Shown here piece after piece: positions 52,607-60,076 of a DNA stretch of 64,000 nt. Made by a program: the position numbers and the translations under genes. This DNA comes from Lunatimonas sp. (GTDB taxonomy: Bacteria > Bacteroidota > Bacteroidia > Cytophagales > Cyclobacteriaceae), in the NCBI RefSeq assembly GCF_020832325.1, contig NZ_JAFIEU010000010.1, positions 1 through 64,000 of the forward strand, written 5' to 3'. Each line of letters opens with the position of its first letter. Positions within the stretch are counted from its first letter, which is position 1. The notes below the pieces were generated by a model. That model searched no databases. It worked only from the letters and a program-made list of their open reading frames with translations, and was not told the DNA's origin.

Positions 52607-53023
52607 ATCGAGTAGCCCGACCTGAGCTAAATAGCTCTGGTTGAGGCTCTCAAACCACTCCCGATAGCTCGGGATACGGGTCTCGTCCTCCCCGCAGCCC
52701 GGCCCCTCGCTAAAATGATCCGCCTCGGCGGATTATTTCTTAACGCTCAGTCCCAGTTCATCAACCATAGAATAGCCGCTCTTTTCACCGACTATCCCTT
52801 TCCGCTACTTTTAAGATAAGGCTATGCCGATAGCTATCGGCACTCCGTATCGAATTTTCGTGTCGCTTGATGTTCGGTCTCCCGACTGACTTGTTGGAAC
52901 GAAGTGGAAATCCCGCCCTAGCGGGGCTAACAGGCTTCACCAACTTGTCCGCCAGCCGGCGGAGACTTTCACCCTCTGGAATACTTTGGTATCTTCGATA
53001 CCAGATGCCCATGCCGGGCACAC
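52607..53023 (-). mobile_element. Truncated group II intron relic, copy 1
   Basis: Minus-strand start GTGTGCCCGGCATGGGC at 53023 is the classic 5' end of group II introns, followed by GAGGGTGAAAGTC and GGTGAAGCCTGTTAGCC of domain I. The 3' end (about 52607-52720) has a domain V/VI-like GAGACCCGTATCCC, GTGGTTTGAGAG, and terminal GGGCTACTCGAT. Only 417 nt, with the reverse transcriptase and most middle domains gone. Shares about 135 bp near-identity with copy 2 (54361-54496 region). Contains the palindromes CCGATAGCTATCGG and CCCGATAGCTCGGG. Confidence 0.65.
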
Positions 53024-53187
53024 ACAGCAACTAAGAAAACATGGGGCGGTCAATGGTATCCGAAAGATTTGTTCCCCGAGCAAACCTTTGTTCTAACAGC
53101 AAGGTAATCGCTTCGAAATGCACCACGTTTCTTAGCCGCGGACCGTTAGTGGCAGGCAAAAAAAAACTACGTATGAAATCTACTTTG

Positions 53188-53219
53188 TTTGCACGTGCTA
53201 TAAATTTGATTTAATTTTA
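53188..53219 (+). promoter_or_regulatory. Promoter/operator of the second TA pair
   Basis: TTTG (53188-53191), a 20-nt spacer and TAATTTTA (53212-53219) resemble the Bacteroidota promoter. The palindrome GCACGTGC (53191-53198) overlaps the -33 box and a related TACACGTAC lies at 53218-53226; the two could be operator half-sites for autoregulation by the antitoxin. Confidence 0.4.
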
Positions 53220-53253
53220 CACGTACAAGAACTTAAAATAGGAGGAGTGTAAA

Positions 53254-53502
53254 ATGAATACTAAACTGACACTTACAATAGAGCAATCGGTAATTGAAAA
53301 AGCTAAAAAGTACGCATCAGGAAAAGGCAAAAGTCTTTCTAACATAATAGAGAATTACCTAAAAATCATTACGAAAGAAGAACAATCCAAGGAAGTTGAA
53401 CTGACTCCCATCGTGAAATCTTTAAAGGGGACATTTAAAGAACCCCGAAACTTTGATTATAAATCGGAACTCTCAAAAAGACTTGCTGAAAAATACCTGT
53501 AA
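53254..53502 (+). CDS. DUF6364-like antitoxin
   Basis: 82 residues. The N-terminal ribbon-helix-helix (KLTLTIEQSVIEKAKKYA, SLSNIIENYLK) and a C-terminal tail that should wrap the PIN toxin. The pattern matches the DUF6364 antitoxin family of Bacteroidota. A strong Shine-Dalgarno-like AGGAGGAG (53240-53247) lies 6 nt before the ATG, unlike most genes here. The toxin gene follows 2 bp downstream. Confidence 0.7.
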   Translation: MNTKLTLTIEQSVIEKAKKYASGKGKSLSNIIENYLKIITKEEQSKEVELTPIVKSLKGTFKEPRNFDYKSELSKRLAEKYL

Positions 53503-53504
53503 GA

Positions 53505-53930
53505 ATGAAAAGAATATTGATTGACACTGACGTTATTCTGGATTTCTTTTTCGACAGAAAACCCTTTTCAGACAATGCAGCGAAAGTATTAGCCCTTTGC
53601 GAATCTAAAAAAATTACAGGCCATATTACGTCAATGATTATTAGCAATGTATACTATTTGTTGAGACAAACTGCGAAGCACGAAAAAGTGACTGATAAAT
53701 TAAATCAGTTAATCTCCATAACTGAGGTGTTGACCACTGATAAAGAAACAATATTGCGGGCTCTGAATTCACCATTTAAAGACTTTGAAGATGCTTTACA
53801 GAACTATTCCGCTGAAATAATCGGAGACATCGATGTAATAGTCACTCGTAATACTAAGGATTTTAAAAACAGTGCATTAGGGGTTATGACTCCGGAGAGT
53901 TATTTGAAGTTAATAATAGCAAACCACTAA
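53505..53930 (+). CDS. PIN-domain toxin (VapC-like)
   Basis: 141 residues. First acidic residue D7 in ILIDTDVILDFFF, a central acidic pair in FKDFEDALQNY (about 88-98), and TRNTKDF near 114, the usual PIN active-site series. Acts as an RNase toxin neutralised by the gene 2 bp upstream. AT-rich like the rest of the island. Confidence 0.82.
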   Translation: MKRILIDTDVILDFFFDRKPFSDNAAKVLALCESKKITGHITSMIISNVYYLLRQTAKHEKVTDKLNQLISITEVLTTDKETILRALNSPFKDFEDALQNYSAEIIGDIDVIVTRNTKDFKNSALGVMTPESYLKLIIANH

Positions 53931-54171
53931 GAAAGCTGTATACGGCAGCCAAGGCTCCATAGCAGATAGAGTGCTTCGTACTCCCAAGTCAGCCGCACTT
54001 GGCCTGAAAATCTCGTAATTGGCAGAAAAGCCCCGGCCGACCACATACAGCCGGGTTTTGTGTGCAATTTGACAAACCAATATATTCAAATAAATTTTAC
54101 GGGTTTGTATTTCATTTATATCAAATATATTATTATTTACATAATAATATAAATTATAAAAACTGCAGACA
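53931..54171. other. AT-rich intergenic stretch with hairpins
   Basis: No gene is seen. A perfect 11-bp hairpin TATATTATTAT/ATAATAATATA with loop TTAC lies at 54126-54151, and a GC-rich hairpin CCCGGC..GCCGGG lies around 54030-54056 (CCCCGGCC, CAGCCGGG), followed by TTTTGTG, a possible terminator for the TA operon. The region from 54068 on is extremely AT-rich. Confidence 0.4.
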
Positions 54172-54491
54172 ATCGAGGCCCTACCTGAGCTAAATAGCTC
54201 AGGATGGAGCTCTAAAACCGCTCGGGATAGCTATGGGGATACGGGGCTCGTCCTCCCCGCGGCCTGGCCCCATGCTAAAATAATCCGCCGAAGCGGATTA
54301 TTTCTATACGCTAGGTCCTCTCACGGCAAGACCACCAGCCCTGTGAAATACAGGAGACTGGCTGGAACGAAGTGGAAATCCCGCCTTAGCGGGGCTAACA
54401 GGCTTCACCAACTTGTCCGCCAGCCGGCGGAGACTTTCACCCTCTGGAATACTTTGGTATCTTCGATACCAGATGCCCATGCTGGGCACAC
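54172..54491 (-). mobile_element. Truncated group II intron relic, copy 2
   Basis: Minus-strand 5' end GTGTGCCCAGCATGGGC at 54491, the same domain-I blocks as copy 1, and a 3' end GGTAGGGCCTCGAT at 54172-54175. Only 320 nt. The stretch 54361-54496 is nearly identical to 52893-53029 of copy 1, showing recent common origin. Oriented opposite to the flanking genes, like the other copies. Confidence 0.65.
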
Positions 54492-54636
54492 ACAGCGCAT
54501 AACAAAAATGGCGAGATTTGTGCTGAAACGTGTGTTTTGTGTATTTTTAGCAACTTAAAGTTTAACCGAAAAAAAAGTGCATATTAAGTCGCCACTAATG
54601 TTACGCGCGAGACGTTATGCCCAATAATAAACGACA

Positions 54637-55182
54637 ATGACGATAGACTATAAAATTGACGAAAACGACTTTTTGACACATCAACTTTTTGTTGCGTCAA
54701 AATCTGACCGCATAAAAAAGAAAAGGCAAAGAAACAAAGTGATATTGCCATTAATATACATTGCTTTTGGACTTTTATTTCTCTATCAAGACAAAGTTTT
54801 ATTGGCAATTATATTTTTCATTATCGGACTTCTTTGGTTTCTTATTTACCCCATTTGGGAAAGACGACACTACATCAAACACTATAAGGGGTTTATAAAA
54901 GAAAATTACAAAGACAGACTTGGACGAACCGCAACTTTGGAATTTAACAATGAATATATCTTAGCAAAAGACAACGGAAGTCAGAGTAAAGTTTTGACAA
55001 CTGAATTAGAAGAAATATGCGAAATCCCTTCAACAATTTTTGTTAGGCTAAAAGGCGGACAATCATTTATTTTACCAAAAGACAAGATAACTGATTTTGA
55101 CAAAGTGAAAGCAAAACTAAAAGAACTTGCTGACCATTTGAAAATTAAATACGACACGGATGAAAAATGGGAATGGAAATAA
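54637..55182 (+). CDS. YcxB-like membrane protein
   Basis: 181 residues. A short N-terminal cytoplasmic part, two adjacent membrane helices (about 33-72: VILPLIYIAFGLLFLY and VLLAIIFFIIGLLWFLIYP), and a cytoplasmic C-terminal beta-rich domain (ATLEFNNEYILAKDNG, IFVRLKGGQSFILPK) as in the YcxB-like family of unknown function. A leader GTTATGCCCAATAATAAACGACA before the ATG resembles that of the AbiC-like gene. It is a lone cassette between two intron relics. Confidence 0.7.
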   Translation: MTIDYKIDENDFLTHQLFVASKSDRIKKKRQRNKVILPLIYIAFGLLFLYQDKVLLAIIFFIIGLLWFLIYPIWERRHYIKHYKGFIKENYKDRLGRTATLEFNNEYILAKDNGSQSKVLTTELEEICEIPSTIFVRLKGGQSFILPKDKITDFDKVKAKLKELADHLKIKYDTDEKWEWK

Positions 55183-55194
55183 TTACCAGGAATC

Positions 55195-55725
55195 ATCGAG
55201 ACGGGCTCGCCAACCGTTAAGTTGACGAAGTGCGCCTCTCACACCACTCCTGATAGCTATCGGGATACGGGTCTCCTCCTTCCCGCGTCAGGAATATGGT
55301 TTCCGCAGTCCCCGCTCGTTTCTCCAGTTACCATGACCTACTGTTGCCACATAGAAACCGAATCTATTTCAACCCACCCTACAGGCCGGCCCTTCGCTAA
55401 AAATATCCACCGTATATTTTCTTCACGCTCAGTCCTCCATGTAAGGACATATTCCTTCCCCCAATATCCACTGGATCTACCTTACAGGTACTTGGTGGTT
55501 TCCCACTCTTGGACGTCAGTATGCTGCCACACACTGCCCGGCCCCTCGCTAATAACTTTCACAGAAAGTTTTCTTTACGCTCGGTCCTCTCACGGCAAAC
55601 CACCCCTGTGAAAAACAGGGGACTTATTGGAGCGAAGTGGAATTCCCGCCTTAGCGGGACTAACAGGCTTTACCAACTTGTCCGCCAGCTGAATCCCGTT
55701 AGCGGGCATTGTAACATGACACAAC
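55195..55725 (-). mobile_element. Group II intron relic, copy 3 (5' truncated)
   Basis: Shares domain-I sequence CTGGCGGACAAGTTGG and the AAGCCTGTTAG blocks with copies 1 and 2 (around 55628-55690) and the 3' region with GGTGTGAGAGGCGC and CCCGTCTCGAT (55195-55198). Lacks the GTGTGCCC 5' end. The middle is longer and repeats the GGCCCCTCGCTAA-type segment twice, as if two copies were fused. Ends 12 bp past the YcxB-like stop; the 5' end is approximate. Confidence 0.5.
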
Positions 55726-55731
55726 GTAACA

Positions 55732-55950
55732 ATGACAGAATTTTGGGACCATGCATTTAAGGACAAACAAGAGATGTGGGGATTAGAACCAGCAAAATCT
55801 ACCACATTGACAAAGAACTTTTTTGTTGAGCAAAAAATAAAAATTCAGAACAAGTTGGCTCGAATGGCGGAAATAGAACAGACACATCCAATAGCCCTTG
55901 ATAAAAGCGATTTATTAGCTTTTCTGGTTGGCAGAGTCGGTTCCCTCCTT
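55732..55950 (+). pseudogene. Methyltransferase N-terminal fragment
   Basis: The frame starts with TEFWDHAFKDKQEMWGLEP, AKSTTLTKNFFVEQ, which is the conserved N-terminus of a class I SAM-dependent methyltransferase family; the expected glycine-rich SAM motif (IPGIGYGRN-type) never follows. After about residue 36 the sequence switches to an unrelated stretch, and the frame runs into the 3' end of the chaN-like gene. It is a truncated gene at the right edge of the island. Confidence 0.5.
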
Positions 55951-55957
55951 TGTCACG

Positions 55958-56839
55958 TCAATCCAAAACCGCCGGATCTGTCAGGATGATCAAATCCGCA
56001 AGCTCCCCATAGGGTGCCCAGTCGGGGTTTTCAAAATCATCCGAAGAGAAACAACTGATGGTCACCACCTCGATCCGATTGTTTAGACGACGCAGTTCTT
56101 CCACGGTTCCCAGGAAGTAGTCGCTATGAAAGCGGCCATTTAGGTGAAAGATTGGCGTTCTCCGGTCCTTTTTCCACGTACGCCAAATGCTCTCTGCCAT
56201 GGTCGCATCCCGAAGCAGCTGAGCATGAAAGACGGATGGCCCCATTCCATGGCCATGACCGCCCATGGCTTCGTCAAATTTACGCTGATATACGGGACGC
56301 TGTGTATCGATCGGAAGTTTTGCCATCCATGGACGGGATGCTCTCGGCAATGCTTCCAATGCCGCCAAGCCCCTTCTCGCCACTAGATTAGCGTAGCGAG
56401 TAGGGACATTGGCTGCGATCACCTGCTGTCCAGACTCCATGGCCAAGTCCACCAAAGGAGCATAGTCTGAGTAGTTCCCCCATGCCTTACCCTCCTCCTG
56501 TAGCTTCGCTTCCGTTATATGCCCTTGCAGGTACTCATCGACTACCAGTTGGGCGTCCCGCTCAAACATTTCCATGCTGAGGGTAACCCTGCCCAACCGC
56601 TGTATAAGCGCCTTATATACCTGGTACTGCAGGGCATGGGCTATGCTATCGTTGTGTTCCTCTCCAAAAAAGACCACATTAGCCCCTATCAACCTGTCGA
56701 CGATTTGATCCAAGGTGATTTCACGCCCCTCTCCCACCGCAAATACTTTGGCATGCGGATGCCCGGCTACCTGCGCCTGCGCGGAAACCAGCAGTGCAAA
56801 GTAGGTCCCAAAAAGCACAAAAATCAGGGTTTTATTCAT
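55958..56839 (-). CDS. ChaN-like (heme-binding uptake/Tiki-superfamily) protein
   Basis: 293 residues. Signal peptide (LIFVLFGTYFALLVSAQAQ), then the ChaN/PF04187 fold: VVFFGEEHNDSIAHALQ (conserved GExHxxxxH motif near 55-63), LSMEMFERDAQ, VIAANVPTRYANLVARRGL, and LNGRFHSDY near 238. Family members bind heme or resemble TraB/Tiki hydrolases. The ATG lies in the 3' arm of the 92-nt repeat, overlapping the stop of a 31-codon ORF as ATGA, exactly as before mtaB. Confidence 0.82.
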   Translation of the reverse strand: MNKTLIFVLFGTYFALLVSAQAQVAGHPHAKVFAVGEGREITLDQIVDRLIGANVVFFGEEHNDSIAHALQYQVYKALIQRLGRVTLSMEMFERDAQLVVDEYLQGHITEAKLQEEGKAWGNYSDYAPLVDLAMESGQQVIAANVPTRYANLVARRGLAALEALPRASRPWMAKLPIDTQRPVYQRKFDEAMGGHGHGMGPSVFHAQLLRDATMAESIWRTWKKDRRTPIFHLNGRFHSDYFLGTVEELRRLNNRIEVVTISCFSSDDFENPDWAPYGELADLIILTDPAVLD

Positions 56840-56931
56840 GTGTCTATAATTGATTTTTCAAAGGTCACATGGAATCTCGCACGAATTATAATCTTCCCTA
56901 CGTATGTCGCTTGCGTCGTGCTCGATTTCAT
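56836..56931 (-). CDS. Possible 31-residue peptide of the repeat unit before chaN
   Basis: ATG at 56929-56931 (minus), TGA at 56836-56838 overlapping the chaN-like ATG. The peptide starts M-K-S-S-T-T-Q-A-T and contains IIIRARFHVTFEKSIIDT; it shares KSSTTQAT, ARFH and II with the unit-2 peptide before mtaB and has the same 31-residue length. Whether it is translated is unknown; it may only be a by-product of repeat conservation. Confidence 0.33.
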   Translation of the reverse strand: MKSSTTQATYVGKIIIRARFHVTFEKSIIDT

Positions 56932-57008
56932 GTGTCTATACTTGTTTTTCAGCGGTCATAACTTATCTCGGTTTATCGAGATGCCTGTCCGGTAGGTAGG
57001 CTCAATTT
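56837..57008 (-). repeat. 92-nt structured leader unit plus a degenerate unit before the chaN-like gene
   Basis: Unit A (56837-56928, 92 nt) has the same two stems as the mtaB units: ATCGAGCACG with CGTGCGAGAT and CATGTG with CACATG, the latter containing the start codon. Unit B (56929-57008, 80 nt) is degenerate: its stem-1 part is replaced by the hairpin ATCTCGATAAACCGAGAT and a GCCTGTCCGG insertion, and the short ORF is broken. A fragment resembling unit B (20 of 25 positions) also lies at 58682-58706. Confidence 0.75.
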
Positions 57009-57174
57009 CATGATTTTTTCCCGACATCGGGGCCTTTAGTAATTTTTGTCACTGAATTTGCTCCCAAAAGGTACCAAATTTGTGTCCATAAAGTAAGATA
57101 CGGGAGCATAATCTTCGAAAGGGGCATATTCCCGGATTGAAACAATTAACGAACCAAATTTAAAACAGAAAAAG

Positions 57175-58572
57175 ATGTTCTTCGAATTAGTATACGACAA
57201 AAGTTTGGCGCAGGCCAGTTATGTAATCGGATGTCAAGCAGGTGGTGTGGCCGCTGTAGTGGATCCAAAGAGAGATGTGGATACCTACCTTCAAATTGCC
57301 AAGGCAAACAACATGAAGATCACCCACATCCTGGAAACCCACATTCATGCAGATTTCCTCAGCGGATCAAGAGAATTGGCTGCACTGACCGGCGCGGAGC
57401 TGTACCTTTCTGACGAAGGAGACGAAAACTGGAAATACGCATTTCCGCATAACAAGATCAAACACGGTGACAACATCAAACTGGGCAATCTGAACTTCGA
57501 AGTATTGCATACACCTGGCCATACTCCAGAACATGTAAGCTTCTTACTAACAGACAAACCTGCATCGCACGAGCCTGTCATGCTGTTTACCGGTGACTTT
57601 GTGTTTGTAGGAGACGTGGGAAGGCCTGATTTGTTAGAGCAAGCCGCAGGGCTCAAAGGCACCCAAGATGTAGGAGCAGCTCAGATGTTCGACTCACTGA
57701 ACGAATTCGTTCAACTTGGGGATTATATCCAAGTTTGGCCGGGTCACGGTGCCGGTTCTGCCTGTGGCAAAGCGCTAGGTGCGGTCCCTATGACCACCGT
57801 GGGATACGAAAAAATCAGAAACTGGGCCTTGCAAATGCTTAACGACAAAACGGCCTTTGCCAAGGAACTGTTGGCCGATCAGCCGGAACCACCGAAGTAT
57901 TTTGCCATGATGAAGAAGCTCAATAAGGTGGACCGCAAACTCCTCACAGAGGTACCTAAGGTCAAAAACCTTTCTGAGGCGGCCTATCAAGAAGCCAAAA
58001 CATCCGGTTTGCGCATCATTGACACGCGTACCCCAGAGCAATTTTCCGAAGGATTTTTACCTGGTGCCTATAATATCACGAACAACAACTCCTTTTCCAC
58101 CTGGATGGGCTGGTACATGGATTACGAATCCTATTTTGTACTGGTGGCCGAGGAAAAGGAGATAGAGGACCTAACCCGAAAGCTGATGCGTATCGGTATG
58201 GACAATATCCAGGGATACATCACCCCGGCTCAATTGATAGAGTTCGAGGCAGGCAACTTGGAGAGTTATCAGCCCATTACAAGGGAAACCGTGGAAGCAA
58301 AACTGGAAGAAGGTGACGTACAGGTGGTAGATGTTCGCGGTGTGGCCGAGTACAAAAAAGGCCACATAGACGGATCAGATAACCTCTTCGTAGGTAAACT
58401 ACCCGACAACTTGGATAAAGTAAGTAAGGACCAGCCGGTGATCATTCACTGTCAGAGTGGCGGAAGGTCGGCGATCGCCTACTCCATCCTGCGCGCGCAC
58501 GGATTTGACAACGTGCAAAACTACGCAGGAGGATGGGTAGACTGGAGCACAGCAGTAGCGGTAAGCGGCTGA
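57175..58572 (+). CDS. MBL-fold hydrolase with two rhodanese domains (persulfide dioxygenase-like)
   Basis: 465 residues. Residues 1-240 are an ETHE1/persulfide-dioxygenase-type metallo-beta-lactamase domain, with the iron-binding H56-x-H58-x-D60 in ETHIHADFLSG, HTPGHTPEHVSF near 113, and FTGDFVFVGDVGR near 140. Two rhodanese domains follow (about 270-350 and 365-460). The second has the active Cys in IIHCQSGGRSA; the first shows no Cys at the corresponding site (YFVLVAEEKE), so it is probably inactive. Likely oxidises or transfers sulfane sulfur in sulfide detoxification. Confidence 0.88.
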   Translation: MFFELVYDKSLAQASYVIGCQAGGVAAVVDPKRDVDTYLQIAKANNMKITHILETHIHADFLSGSRELAALTGAELYLSDEGDENWKYAFPHNKIKHGDNIKLGNLNFEVLHTPGHTPEHVSFLLTDKPASHEPVMLFTGDFVFVGDVGRPDLLEQAAGLKGTQDVGAAQMFDSLNEFVQLGDYIQVWPGHGAGSACGKALGAVPMTTVGYEKIRNWALQMLNDKTAFAKELLADQPEPPKYFAMMKKLNKVDRKLLTEVPKVKNLSEAAYQEAKTSGLRIIDTRTPEQFSEGFLPGAYNITNNNSFSTWMGWYMDYESYFVLVAEEKEIEDLTRKLMRIGMDNIQGYITPAQLIEFEAGNLESYQPITRETVEAKLEEGDVQVVDVRGVAEYKKGHIDGSDNLFVGKLPDNLDKVSKDQPVIIHCQSGGRSAIAYSILRAHGFDNVQNYAGGWVDWSTAVAVSG

Positions 58573-58596
58573 TTTAATTTGCACTTTAGGTTTAGT

Positions 58597-58651
58597 AAAC
58601 TCCGCGGGGGAATTCCGGATATATGGAAACTCCCTCGCGGAGTTTTTTTTT
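58597..58651 (+). terminator. Rho-independent terminator after the MBL-rhodanese gene
   Basis: AAACTCCGCGGGGGA (58597-58611) pairs with TCCCTCGCGGAGTTT (58631-58645) over about 15 bp, followed by a run of nine T. It lies 25 bp past the stop. Confidence 0.88.
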
Positions 58652-58947
58652 AAGTCTGTAAGTTATTACTATTTGGCCAAAACTTGTCCCAGTTTATCAG
58701 GATGCCAACTTTTCACGACGAGACAGACAACGTAACCATCAGACCTCGAGAAGCCAATACTAGATATCCCCTATCCACTGAAGGTTTCATTTATATAATA
58801 TTGTCGAAGCGATACCGGCGGGTTTTTTGCCCAATTTCGGTCATTTTATCTGCCGTTTGACAGGCCTCATTTTCAAATAGCAAAAGGCAAGTATCCGATT
58901 TCCGCCATTATGCCTTATATTAAGCGCCAACTCTAGGATCACCTATC
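58652..58947. other. Intergenic stretch with a repeat remnant
   Basis: No gene. Contains a 25-nt remnant (58682-58706) similar to repeat unit B at 56961-56985. The rest is unremarkable and leads to the membrane protein gene. Confidence 0.4.
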
Positions 58948-60039
58948 ATGCCCGCTATACCTGCCCGCCTGTTCATTTTTCTACTGCTCTACCACCTGTT
59001 CTTTACGATGGTTTTTCACCAGTACCTGATGGTGCACGGGGGGGATTCAAGGGCCTATTGGGAGTTTACCATTGTGAACTACCGACCGGCTTCGCAATGG
59101 ATGGACTACTTTGAATACGGTAATTTTTTCATGCAGTGGTTAAATTACTTCCCTGCCCAGCAATGGGGGCTGCCGTACTTTGTTGGAAATCTAATTTACA
59201 GCCTGGTGGGATTTCTAGGATTTGCGGAACTTCTTCGCTTGGCGCTGGCACATTGGGGGTGGAAAGAGGGCCGTATCTGGGAGAATTCCTGGGTTCTCGC
59301 CCTGTTTTTGCCCGGAGTCCACTTCTGGACCGCCGGAATAGGTAAAGAAGCCGTGTTGTGGATCGGAACCATTTGGGTACTGAAGGGCCTTATGGCCCCG
59401 CTGACGAAAGGGTATTGGGCGCTACTGGGACTATTCCTGACGCTGATGACCCGTCCCATTCACGGCGCTCTACTGCTATTGATTGCATCGGCGCAGCTTA
59501 TCATCGAACCTAAAGTTCAATCTTCCTGCTATCGCTGGACCCTATGGTCGGGTCTTGTGCTGGGGGCCACCGTTGCATTTGTGATCCTACTTCGACAAAC
59601 CCACCTGAGCAGCTTAAGCATGGATGCTGTCCTCGATTTTCTTTCTAGTCAGCAGCAGTTCTTGGAAAGCCATGGGGCCAAAAGCTATATTCCTATGCAG
59701 GAATATGGGTTGGCTGCGCGCATTTGGACGGTCCTTTTCCGACCACTACCCTGGGAGGCACAGGGCATTTGGCAGTGGGCTGCCGCTATTGAAAATATGC
59801 TCCTGTTAATCTCCTGCACGATGGCCGCTTTGCTTTATTCTTGGAATCGACCTAGCTTGCGGCTTCCCCACTTTCTGGTAACAGGCTTGGTGCTAACAGG
59901 CTGCGTACTCCTTGTGTACTCCTATACTTTAAACAACTTTGGTATTTTAGTGCGTATGAAAAGTATTTTTATGCCTTTTATCGGATTTCTTTGTTGGCAT
60001 TGTATCGTATTTTCGAAAAAGCGCCCTACATTTGATTGA
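58948..60039 (+). CDS. Polytopic membrane protein, polysaccharide-assembly type (EpsG/Wzy-like topology)
   Basis: 363 residues with about eight to ten membrane helices (for example LFIFLLLYHLFFTMVF, WVLALFLPGVHFW, GLVLGATVAFVILL, VTGLVLTGCVLLVYSYTL) and aromatic-rich loops, with HGGDSRAYW after the first helix. Topology and the DSRxYW-type motif resemble polysaccharide polymerase/EpsG-like proteins, but the match is weak, and the family cannot be named with confidence. A polysaccharide deacetylase gene follows 38 bp later, which supports an exopolysaccharide role. Confidence 0.55.
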   Translation: MPAIPARLFIFLLLYHLFFTMVFHQYLMVHGGDSRAYWEFTIVNYRPASQWMDYFEYGNFFMQWLNYFPAQQWGLPYFVGNLIYSLVGFLGFAELLRLALAHWGWKEGRIWENSWVLALFLPGVHFWTAGIGKEAVLWIGTIWVLKGLMAPLTKGYWALLGLFLTLMTRPIHGALLLLIASAQLIIEPKVQSSCYRWTLWSGLVLGATVAFVILLRQTHLSSLSMDAVLDFLSSQQQFLESHGAKSYIPMQEYGLAARIWTVLFRPLPWEAQGIWQWAAAIENMLLLISCTMAALLYSWNRPSLRLPHFLVTGLVLTGCVLLVYSYTLNNFGILVRMKSIFMPFIGFLCWHCIVFSKKRPTFD

Positions 60040-60076
60040 ACACAGTTGTTTTACCCATTAATGTCTCTCCGACCCG

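Noticed and set aside
52785-53030. Paralogous small proteins sharing a GIWYRRYQSIPEGES segment (also at 54304-54489)
   Set aside because: The shared frame is the translated 5' end of the group II intron copies, not a protein.
58652-58947. tRNA or other RNA gene in the gap
   Set aside because: No cloverleaf-like arms, CCA-like end or anticodon loop could be found by eye.
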